Made by a program: the position numbers and the translations under genes. This document shows positions 1-6,860 of a stretch of 7,328 nt of DNA, one piece after another. Position 1 is the first letter of the stretch; each line of letters starts with the position of its first letter. The stretch is taken from assembly GCA_014378285.1 (NCBI GenBank), contig JACMNZ010000371.1, positions 1-7,328 of the forward strand, written 5' to 3'. Origin of the DNA: Pseudopedobacter sp. GTDB taxonomy: Bacteria; Bacteroidota; Bacteroidia; Sphingobacteriales; Sphingobacteriaceae. The notes beneath the pieces were generated by a model. That model was not told where the DNA came from, made no database searches, and worked only from the letters and a program-made list of their open reading frames with translations.

Positions 1-1575
1 GATTTACGGGGAATCATCTCTAAACTGGGTTATATTAAAAGTTTGGGTGTTGATGCAGTATGGCTAAACCCAATTTTTACTTCCCCAAATGATGATAATG
101 GCTATGATATTTCTGATTACAGAGGCATCATGACTGATTTTGGGTCTATGGCAGATTTTGATGAGTTGCTTAAACAGATGCATCAAAAAAAATTAAAACT
201 CATTTTAGATTTAGTTCCAAACCATAGCAGCGATGAACATTTTTGGTTTCAAGAATCTAGAAAATCCAGAGAAAATCCTTACAGAGATTATTACCATTGG
301 TGGCCTGCAGAAAATGGCAAACCAAATGAAAGATTCAGTTTTTTTGATATTAACAGAGACGCATGGATGTATGATGAACAATCCAACGCTTATTATTTGC
401 ACTACTTTTCTCGTAAACAACCAGACTTGAACTGGGAAAATCCAAAACTTCGTCAAGAAATGTATAACGTTCTTAGTTTTTGGTTTGATAAAGGCGTAGA
501 TGGTTTTAGGATGGATGTTGTTCCTTTTATCTCTAAGGATGTTTCTTTTCCTCCAATCCCAGCAAAATACAATGGAAGTTTTGGAGATTATTATGCGCAA
601 GGGCCATTTCTGCATGATTATTTAAAGGAAATGAACCAAGAAGTTTTGAGCAAATACAATTCGGTAAGTATTGCAGAAGGTGTTGGTGTAAAAACTGAAG
701 ATGTACATCTTTTTGTAAATCCGGATAGAAAAGAATTAGATATGCTTTACCATTTTGAGGGAATGGGAATTGGGTTTACACCCGATGGTTTTAAAGAGCC
801 GCATCCAGACGGTTACAGTTTGATAGAATTTAAACAGGTTTATACCAAGTGGGATAAAGCTTTTGAAAAAGGTTGGGGAACTATTTATTTAGGTAACCAC
901 GATCAACCAAGAATGTTAACGCGTTGGGGAAATGATGAGCCAGAATTTAGGGGTTTATCGGCTAAAATGCTGCATACTTTTTTATTGACCATGAGAGCAA
1001 CGCCATTTATTTATTATGGTGATGAAATTGGAATGGCCAACATCAAATTTGACGATATTAATGATTACCGTGATATTGAGAGCATTAATATGCACCATTA
1101 TCTAGCCAGTAACGGCGGGGATATACAAAGATTTTTAACTGCACAAAAAATCACGGCAAGAGATAACGGACGTACGCCTTTTCAGTGGGATGATAGCGAT
1201 AACGCTGGATTTACGGACGGAGAACCTTGGCTAAAGGTTAATCCGAACTTTAAAGAAGTAAATGTTAAGAGCCAAGAAAAAGATAATGATAGTATTTTAA
1301 GCTATTTTAAGACTATGATCGAATTACGGAAAAAGCATAAAACCTTAATTTATGGTGATTATCAACTTTTGGATGCTACAAATAAATCTGTTTATTCTTA
1401 TAGCAGAAAAGATGAAAATGATTTGTTTTTGGTGTTGTTAAATTTCACTTCCGTGGATGCTGAATACGATATAGATTTTGATGTAAATAATGCTGAATTG
1501 ATTTTATCCAATTATTTGGATACAAATTCGATCAACGCTTTAAAACCTTATGAAGCTTGTATTTATAAATTTTAG
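1..1575 (+). CDS. Alpha-glucosidase, GH13 oligo-1,6-glucosidase type (5' partial)
   Basis: Hydrolyses terminal alpha-glucosidic bonds of isomaltose- or malto-oligosaccharides; no signal peptide region is visible, so location is unknown. The frame is open from base 1 (first residues DLRGIISKLG), so a TTG at 43 is not the start; about 28 N-terminal residues lie outside the window. The 524 visible residues plus these match the family length of about 555. GH13 motifs in order: region I DLVPNH (208-225), nucleophile Asp in GFRMDVV (codon 514-516), acid/base Glu in IAEG (676-678), transition-state Asp in NHDQPR (901-903). Adding 28 gives positions that fit the D199/E255/D329 I recall for Bacillus cereus oligo-1,6-glucosidase. 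Val after the nucleophile is the residue linked to alpha-1,6 preference, where alpha-1,4 enzymes carry Thr or Ala. RDNGRTPFQW and the C-terminal beta domain follow. The family call is secure; linkage preference is inferred. Confidence 0.95.
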   Translation, partial: DLRGIISKLGYIKSLGVDAVWLNPIFTSPNDDNGYDISDYRGIMTDFGSMADFDELLKQMHQKKLKLILDLVPNHSSDEHFWFQESRKSRENPYRDYYHWWPAENGKPNERFSFFDINRDAWMYDEQSNAYYLHYFSRKQPDLNWENPKLRQEMYNVLSFWFDKGVDGFRMDVVPFISKDVSFPPIPAKYNGSFGDYYAQGPFLHDYLKEMNQEVLSKYNSVSIAEGVGVKTEDVHLFVNPDRKELDMLYHFEGMGIGFTPDGFKEPHPDGYSLIEFKQVYTKWDKAFEKGWGTIYLGNHDQPRMLTRWGNDEPEFRGLSAKMLHTFLLTMRATPFIYYGDEIGMANIKFDDINDYRDIESINMHHYLASNGGDIQRFLTAQKITARDNGRTPFQWDDSDNAGFTDGEPWLKVNPNFKEVNVKSQEKDNDSILSYFKTMIELRKKHKTLIYGDYQLLDATNKSVYSYSRKDENDLFLVLLNFTSVDAEYDIDFDVNNAELILSNYLDTNSINALKPYEACIYKF

Positions 1576-1599
1576 AAATGAAAACTTCTATTATAAAAA

Positions 1600-1964
1600 A
1601 TGGAAATAACGTTTTTAGATAATGATTATTAAATTTCGAAAAGCTGCAATTCTAATGATTTAAATAATATGTTAGTAAGAAATTTTATTGATAATCCTGA
1701 AAACAACAAGGTAATTTCGCAAATATTGGTTGATTTGAATTATACAGATGGTAGGGGGCCAATTGCGATTTTAAAAAGTTTATAAGCAAATTTCATAAAA
1801 GATTCTCGAACGGGGAAAATAGACTTTAATTATAAGCTAAAATTAGAATGGGGCTGTTCTGCGATAAAAAAAAACTCATTAAACATCAAGTTTTCGACTT
1901 TGAAATTGATGATGAAAAGCAGTTATTGTTTCTTTTTTTATTTACCCAGCTATCTAATTTTTAA
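1600..1964 (+). pseudogene. Decayed small gene of unknown family
   Basis: Starting at ATG 1600, one frame reads as a plausible protein interrupted by two TAA codons (1630-1632 and 1783-1785), each one substitution away from a sense codon. Readable pieces are MEITFLDNDY, then NNMLVRNFIDNPENNKVISQ, then TGKIDFNYKLKLEWGCSAI. At the A9 run (1866-1874) the frame is lost. Restoring one A continues into LIKHQVFDFEIDDEKQ and ends at TAA 1962-1964, giving about 121 residues in total. The longest intact piece is only 38 codons (1669-1785). The gene would begin 24 bases after the glucosidase stop and end overlapping the methyltransferase 3' end by 11 bases. I do not recognise the family. GC is about 28%, so some apparent coding character could be chance, but three consecutive segments sharing one frame argue against that. 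Confidence 0.5.
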
Positions 1965-2682
1965 TTAAACTAGTTCTCATTATTGCAGGAATTATTTTTC
2001 CTTCAAAACCAATATCATCACTTTGATAGCTTAAAACTGTTTTTGTAGCTAAATTAAATGGGTTTTCTGTTAAATAAACTCCAGATGTTTTTTTATTTTG
2101 AAGCCTAATATAACCTCCCATGTTTTTATCACCATTTTTAATTATAGGATTTAAAGGTAGATGTTCTGTAATGATGACGTATTTAAATTTCTTTGTTTTT
2201 TCTAGGATCAGCGAAATTTGATGATTATTTAAATGTTGTAAAACCTGTCTGATAACACATAATTCTCCATTTGGCAATTCATCTTTTATGGCATCCATAC
2301 AAATAAATTGAGTGGTTTCTTTTTGATTTTGTTCTTTCAAATCAACTATTAATTTTTTGACAACATCAGCTCCAACATAATTTGAATTTGTTTCATCAAG
2401 CACTTTTTTCATAATTGTAAAGTCCCCGCAACCAATTTCAAAAACAGTTTTGATGTTACTTTCTTTAATAAAATCGATTAAAAAATTGACATACAAATTG
2501 GTTTTGGCATCAGAAGTTCCCGTTCCCGAATAGTATTTTTTCCCATCCTTGGCTTTGCCCCAATAACCTTTATCATAAATTTCTGTAAAAATATATTCTG
2601 TAGACTTTCCCTTGTTTTTAATATCAAAAATAAAATACAGTAACTGTTTGGGTATTAATTTTTTTAGATAATTTTTTATCAT
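1954..2682 (-). CDS. SAM-dependent class I methyltransferase
   Basis: Predicted to transfer a methyl group from S-adenosylmethionine; the substrate is unknown. The 242-residue protein has the Rossmann-type motifs in order: motif I VFEIGCG (residues 80-86), acidic ribose-binding position Asp106 in YVGADVV, Asp130 in FICMDA, and motif IV around LCVIRQVLQHL (141-151), followed by beta strand YVIITEHL (168-175). The N-terminal part contains IFTEIYDKGYWG and a YYSGTGTS stretch, resembling the IY-x-WG / SG-x-GS segment of methyltransferases often found with glycan-modifying genes; that link is weak because no glycosyltransferase is nearby. I chose ATG 2682; an in-frame TTG one codon earlier is less likely. 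There is no signal peptide, so it is probably cytoplasmic. GC is about 28% by hand count, clearly below its neighbours, which suggests acquisition. It is the only gene on the - strand and is divergent from the protease. Confidence 0.85.
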   Translation of the reverse strand: MIKNYLKKLIPKQLLYFIFDIKNKGKSTEYIFTEIYDKGYWGKAKDGKKYYSGTGTSDAKTNLYVNFLIDFIKESNIKTVFEIGCGDFTIMKKVLDETNSNYVGADVVKKLIVDLKEQNQKETTQFICMDAIKDELPNGELCVIRQVLQHLNNHQISLILEKTKKFKYVIITEHLPLNPIIKNGDKNMGGYIRLQNKKTSGVYLTENPFNLATKTVLSYQSDDIGFEGKIIPAIMRTSLIKN

Positions 2683-2738
2683 CAAAGGATTTTAGGAAGA
2701 TATGTATTGTCACTAAAAACTTTCACTATCAAATAGGG

Positions 2739-2758
2739 TTTGTTAAGTTTTGGTAAGT
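2739..2758. repeat. Tandem pair of 10-bp repeats in divergent intergenic gap
   Basis: TTTGTTAAGT (2739-2748) is followed directly by TTTGGTAAGT (2749-2758), with 9 of 10 bases identical, so the copies sit one helical turn apart. They lie between the divergent methyltransferase and protease genes, 57 bases upstream of the methyltransferase start. They could be a binding site for a transcription factor. In sequence this AT-rich, a two-copy match may also be chance. Confidence 0.3.
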
Positions 2759-2820
2759 TTAATTATAAAAAAATATATTCATTTGATTAAATCTTTTTTA
2801 TAGTTAAACTTGTTACATCA

Positions 2821-2847
2821 AAAGACAGTATTTTACTGTCTTTTTTT
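2821..2847 (+). terminator. Rho-independent terminator without an obvious upstream gene
   Basis: A perfect 10-bp stem pairs AAAGACAGTA (2821-2830) with TACTGTCTTT (2834-2843) across a TTT loop, and the T run continues to 2847. This is the classic layout for + strand transcripts; on the - strand no further T run follows the stem. The nearest upstream gene is the methyltransferase on the opposite strand, so the transcript it ends is unclear. It lies 75 bases before the protease ATG. Confidence 0.75.
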
Positions 2848-2921
2848 ATTTTTTGGAGTATTATTTGCATACAATTAACGTTACTTAAACCGTGAGTATA
2901 GAGTTTGAAAAATTCAAGATT

Positions 2922-4997
2922 ATGTTAAAAAAAGTTTTTTTAGGATTATTTATAGCAGCTACAATTGCATGTTCTGCAGCGCCTAGAGTTGTAGGAATAG
3001 ATGTTCCGGGTTCTAATAATCTAAAACCAGATCCTCGTCAGTCTCAAGTTACCAAAGAAATTGCAGATTTAGTAACTAATCTTGGCTATAAAAAATTAAG
3101 TTTGAATGATTCTATAGGGTCGATTATTTTTGATAATTATCTAAAAGGATTAGATGGAAATAAAAGCTATTTTTTAGCTTCTGACGTTCAGGACTTTGAA
3201 CAATATCGTAAAACATTTGATGACGACATGAAAAATGGGGATTTAACAGCCGCATTCTACATGTTTAATGTTTATCAAAAACGATACAATGAAAGAATGG
3301 CATTTTCTTTAAAAGAGCTACAAAAGAATTTCGATTACACAAAGAACGATTCTTATGTGTATGATCGAGAAAAACTTGGCTACTTTAAAAACATTGAAGA
3401 AAGCAACCAATCTTGGGGAAAGAAAGTGAAGTATGATGTTTTGAATCTAAAACTTTCAAAACAAAAAGATTCATTGATTAATACAACACTTAAAAAAAGG
3501 TACGATAACTTATTATCACAATCTAAAAAAATCAATAATCAAGATGCTTTCCAAGTGATAATGACAGCGTTTACAAGTGCTATTGATCCTCATACCAGTT
3601 ACTTCAATCCAGCAAATGCAGCTAATTTCACAATTGATATGGCAAGATCTTTAGAAGGTATTGGCGCAACATTAGCTTCAGAAAATGAATTTGTCACTAT
3701 AAAAAGTGTGGTTCCAGGTGGGCCAGCAGATAAAATTAAGCAGTTAAAAATTGACGATAAGATTATTGGTGTTGCCCAAGGAACAGAAGAATTTGTTGAT
3801 ATAGTGGGTTGGAGAATAGATAACGCTATTGAATTGATCAGAGGAAAAAAAGGTACTACTGTAAGGTTAAAAATCTTATCTAAAAATCAAGATTTATCTG
3901 CTACTCCAAAGTTGGTATCTATCGTTCGCGATAAAATAATTTTAGAGGATCAATCTGTACAAAAAAAGATAAAATCGGTTGTAAAAGATGGTAAGACTTA
4001 TAATTATGGCATTATAGAAATTCCTGCTTTTTATGCAGATTGGGCTGCAATGCAAGCAGGAGACCCTAATTACAAATCTACCACAAGAGATGTAAAATTG
4101 ATTTTAGACTCTTTAAAAAAAGAAAACGTTGATGGTGTAATTATCGATTTACGTGGTAACGGTGGTGGTTCATTAACCGAAGCTATTGATTTAACAGGTT
4201 TATTTATAGCGAAAGGACCAGTTGTACAAGTTAAAGACTATAGGGGAAAAGTAGAGGTAGACAGAGATGAAGATCCATCTATAATTTGGACAGGGCCATT
4301 AGCCATCATGACGGATCGGTTTAGTGCATCTGCATCAGAGATTTTTGCTGGTGCAATTCAAGATTATGGAAGAGGTATAATTATTGGTAACACTACTTAC
4401 GGAAAAGGCACAGTTCAATCGGCTATTACCATGAAAAGAATTGATTCTAAGTTTGCAGATAAAAACGATCAGATTAACCTAACAATGGGTAAATTTTATC
4501 GTATTGACGGTAATTCAACTCAACATAAAGGGGTAATACCAGATATTTTATTTCCAACTATTTTCCCCGCAGATAAATACGGCGAAAGTTCAGAACCTTC
4601 TGCTTTGCCTTTTGATACGATCAAGAGTAGTGATTATACCAAATTAGGTGATTTAAAACCTACGATCACCGAATTGAATTTATTTCATAATCAAAGGATG
4701 AAAACCAGTAAAGACTATGAGTATTTGTTGCAAGACATACAAGAATTTAAGAAAAGAGATACAGAAACTTCATTACCCTTAAATGAGGTTGCCTTAAAAA
4801 AACAACGTGACGAACAAGAAGATAAAAACTTAAAACGTGATAACGACTTAAGGAAATTGAGAGGATTGCCGCTTTTGGTAAAAGACGAAACTAAACCTCC
4901 TAAAGCAGATAATTTTGATTTTATGCAAGATGAATCAATGAAAATCATGACTGATTACATTGCAGACCCAAAAGTTGTTAAAAACTTAAAATTTTAA
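2922..4997 (+). CDS. prc: Tail-specific carboxy-terminal processing protease, S41 family
   Basis: Exported serine protease that degrades or trims proteins from their C-termini in the periplasm. ATG 2922 is preferred over GTG 2892 because the protein then begins with a compact export signal (MLKKVFLGLFIAATIAC); GTG would add ten polar residues. Cys17 could be a lipidation site, but Thr at -3 fits the lipobox poorly. Layout of the 691 residues: tail-specific protease N-terminal domain (about 25-235), PDZ from EGIGATLA (about 243-325), S41 core (about 350-545), C-terminal DUF3340-type region. The Ser/Lys dyad is visible: Ser470 in SASASE (codon 4329-4331) and Lys495 in TYGKGTVQ (codon 4404-4406), with the 25-residue spacing typical of the family. 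The substrate-pocket strand VIIDLRGNGGGSL is also present. Length is close to the roughly 680 residues of E. coli Prc. Terminators on both sides suggest a single-gene transcript. Confidence 0.95.
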   Translation: MLKKVFLGLFIAATIACSAAPRVVGIDVPGSNNLKPDPRQSQVTKEIADLVTNLGYKKLSLNDSIGSIIFDNYLKGLDGNKSYFLASDVQDFEQYRKTFDDDMKNGDLTAAFYMFNVYQKRYNERMAFSLKELQKNFDYTKNDSYVYDREKLGYFKNIEESNQSWGKKVKYDVLNLKLSKQKDSLINTTLKKRYDNLLSQSKKINNQDAFQVIMTAFTSAIDPHTSYFNPANAANFTIDMARSLEGIGATLASENEFVTIKSVVPGGPADKIKQLKIDDKIIGVAQGTEEFVDIVGWRIDNAIELIRGKKGTTVRLKILSKNQDLSATPKLVSIVRDKIILEDQSVQKKIKSVVKDGKTYNYGIIEIPAFYADWAAMQAGDPNYKSTTRDVKLILDSLKKENVDGVIIDLRGNGGGSLTEAIDLTGLFIAKGPVVQVKDYRGKVEVDRDEDPSIIWTGPLAIMTDRFSASASEIFAGAIQDYGRGIIIGNTTYGKGTVQSAITMKRIDSKFADKNDQINLTMGKFYRIDGNSTQHKGVIPDILFPTIFPADKYGESSEPSALPFDTIKSSDYTKLGDLKPTITELNLFHNQRMKTSKDYEYLLQDIQEFKKRDTETSLPLNEVALKKQRDEQEDKNLKRDNDLRKLRGLPLLVKDETKPPKADNFDFMQDESMKIMTDYIADPKVVKNLKF

Positions 4998-5020
4998 TTT
5001 CCAAATTGTCTTAAAACATT

Positions 5021-5048
5021 AAAGAGCCCGAAATTTTTCGGGCTTTTT
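5021..5048 (+). terminator. Rho-independent terminator after prc
   Basis: A 9-bp stem pairs AGCCCGAAA (5025-5033) with TTTCGGGCT (5036-5044); the innermost A-T pairs probably open to form a larger loop. A T run to 5048 follows, and an A-rich flank precedes it. It sits 24 bases past the prc stop and is one of the most GC-rich short stretches in the gap, which supports a strong terminator. Confidence 0.9.
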
Positions 5049-5122
5049 GCATTTATGATTCGCCAAATATTATAAAATACTTAAATTGAAATTTATTATG
5101 TCAAAATTTTAATTCGGATATT

Positions 5123-6760
5123 ATGGATAGAAGAAAATTTTTAATTAGTACTTCTGTTGCTGCGGCAGCCAGTACCGCTTTAGCGTCAACCTCATTTCAA
5201 TTGCAGGCGAAGGAAAAAGTTAAACCAATATTTGATGAAGGATTTGTAGATGACTTCGAACTTAATGAAATTACAATTGATCAACTACAAGAAAAAATGG
5301 CAAACGGTCAGTTATCTTCCAAAGCTATTACAGAAATGTATTTGAATAGGATTGCCCAAATGGATAAACAAGGACCTGCATTAAATGCGATAATTGAGCT
5401 TAATCCAGATGCCATAAATATTGCCGAGCAAATGGATAACGAGCGTAAAAACGGCAAAATTCGTGGTAAAATGCATGGAATCCCGGTGCTAATAAAAGAC
5501 AATATTGATACTGCAGATAAAATGATGACAACCGCCGGTGCAACTGCAATGATAGGAAACATAGCAACAAAAGATGCTTTTATAGTGCAACAATTAAGAA
5601 ATGCCGGAGCGGTTTTATTAGGTAAAACTAATTTAAGCGAATGGGCAAATTTTAAATCCTCAAAATCTACAAGCGGATGGAGCAGCCGTGGCGGACAAAC
5701 CAGAATGCCTTATATCTTAGATAGAAACCCATCAGGATCTAGTGCCGGAACAGGTGCTGCGGTTGCCGCAAATTTTTGTGCAATAGGTGTCGGTACAGAA
5801 ACAGACGGTTCAATTACCTCACCATCTTCCATGAACGGATTAGTAGGAATAAAACCTACGGTAGGCTTATTGAGTAGGTCTGGAATTATCCCAATTTCGG
5901 CAACGCAAGATACTGCGGGGCCAATGGGGCGTACCGTTAAAGATGCCGCTATTTTCTTAGGCGTTTTAGCAGAGATAGACACTCAAGACCCTGTAACTTT
6001 AGAAAGTAAAGGAAAAGCAAAATCAGATTACACTTTAGGCTTGTCTCTTGAAGGTTTAAAAGGAAAGAGAATTGGTGTAGAAAAATCTTTTCTTAAACGA
6101 GGAAATCAAGAAGTAGTCAACATTTTTAAAGAGGCCATCAAAACAATAAAAGATAAAGGAGCAATAATTGTAGAGATAGATTTGATTAAGAAAATTAATG
6201 AGGCTAATGATAATGGCGAATTTGATGTTTTACAATATGAGTTTAAGGATGGTTTAAATAAATACCTATCAACCGCCAATGCAAAAGTAAAAACCCTGGC
6301 AGATGTAATTGCTTTTAATAAAGCCAATGAAAAAATAGCAATGCCTTACTTTAAACAGGAAACTTTAGTAAGTAGCGAAGCAAAGGGAGATTTGAATTCT
6401 AAAGCTTATAAAGATGCTTTAATTGCATCTACCAGTACCAGAAAAATCATAAACTCTGCTCTAAAAGAGAATCAATTGGATGCTGTCTGCGGAATTTCTA
6501 ATGGGCCAGCTGCTTGTATAGATAACATCAATGGCGATTATGGCACTGGTTTTTCTTTTTCTGGCCCTGCTGCCACTGCTGGTTATCCTCACATCACATT
6601 ACCAATGGGAATGTTACATCAATTACCAATAGGAATTTCATTTATCGCAAGTGCTTATCAGGAAGCAGAATTAATAAAAATCGCTTATGCTTTTGAGCAA
6701 GCTACAAAAAAGAGAGAAGCTCCAAAATTTATTCCTACAGCTATCCCAAAACCAGTTTAA
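5123..6760 (+). CDS. Tat-exported amidase-signature family hydrolase
   Basis: Predicted to hydrolyse a carboxylic amide bond using the Ser-cisSer-Lys triad of the amidase signature family; the substrate is unknown. The leader MDRRKFLISTSVAAAASTAL carries a twin-arginine motif (RRKFL) and an Ala-rich hydrophobic stretch, so the folded enzyme is probably exported by Tat, with cleavage somewhere near residues 22-30. Triad residues are Lys125 in GIPVLIKDN (codon 5495-5497), cis-Ser206 in PSGSSAGTG (5738-5740) and nucleophile Ser230 in GTETDGSIT (5810-5812). The 24-residue Ser-Ser spacing matches the family. GLVGIKPTVGLLSRSGIIP follows as expected. At 545 residues it is a full-length stand-alone amidase. 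GatA is unlikely because GatA is cytoplasmic and shorter (about 485 residues). GC is about 39% in a sampled part, the highest in the window. No strong promoter is evident in the 74 bases after the prc terminator, although transcription must start there or upstream by read-through. Confidence 0.92.
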   Translation: MDRRKFLISTSVAAAASTALASTSFQLQAKEKVKPIFDEGFVDDFELNEITIDQLQEKMANGQLSSKAITEMYLNRIAQMDKQGPALNAIIELNPDAINIAEQMDNERKNGKIRGKMHGIPVLIKDNIDTADKMMTTAGATAMIGNIATKDAFIVQQLRNAGAVLLGKTNLSEWANFKSSKSTSGWSSRGGQTRMPYILDRNPSGSSAGTGAAVAANFCAIGVGTETDGSITSPSSMNGLVGIKPTVGLLSRSGIIPISATQDTAGPMGRTVKDAAIFLGVLAEIDTQDPVTLESKGKAKSDYTLGLSLEGLKGKRIGVEKSFLKRGNQEVVNIFKEAIKTIKDKGAIIVEIDLIKKINEANDNGEFDVLQYEFKDGLNKYLSTANAKVKTLADVIAFNKANEKIAMPYFKQETLVSSEAKGDLNSKAYKDALIASTSTRKIINSALKENQLDAVCGISNGPAACIDNINGDYGTGFSFSGPAATAGYPHITLPMGMLHQLPIGISFIASAYQEAELIKIAYAFEQATKKREAPKFIPTAIPKPV

Positions 6761-6816
6761 TCTGCATTCATAATCTGTTTTTAGAAAGGATAAATTGAGA
6801 AAACGAAAAATAAAAT

Positions 6817-6859
6817 TAGATTTACCTATCAATCATGTTGTTAATAAATTGTAAATCTA
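6817..6859 (+). promoter_or_regulatory. 9-bp inverted repeat abutting the comM start codon
   Basis: TAGATTTAC (6817-6825) and GTAAATCTA (6851-6859) are perfect complements separated by 25 bases, and the right arm ends one base before ATG 6861. As RNA it could fold and cover the ribosome-landing region; as DNA it could be an operator. With only two G-C pairs and a long loop, the hairpin would be weak. The function is inferred and unproven. Confidence 0.35.
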
Positions 6860-6860
6860 T

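Noticed and set aside
211..615. Open frames opposite the glucosidase, prc and amidase genes
   Set aside because: They lie fully inside well-supported genes, show no domain or signal features, and follow from codon bias on the other strand.
43..1575. TTG at 43 as the true start of the glucosidase
   Set aside because: The same frame is open to base 1 and encodes the conserved DLRGIISKLGYIKSLG segment, so the gene simply runs off the left edge.
1866..1912. Terminator for the methyltransferase (CATCAA/TTGATG arms with an A9 run, which is T9 on the - strand)
   Set aside because: The stem is only six pairs with a 16-base loop, and about ten bases separate it from the T run; too weak to call.
1875..1964. 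A separate short + strand gene over the 3' end of the methyltransferase
   Set aside because: It has no start codon or independent support and is better read as the shifted tail of the decayed gene.
2848..2910. Bacteroidota promoter (TTTG / TAnnTTTG) for prc
   Set aside because: TATTATTTG (2859-2867) and TAGAGTTTG (2899-2907) have three instead of two bases between TA and TTTG, and no TTTG lies at the proper distance upstream.
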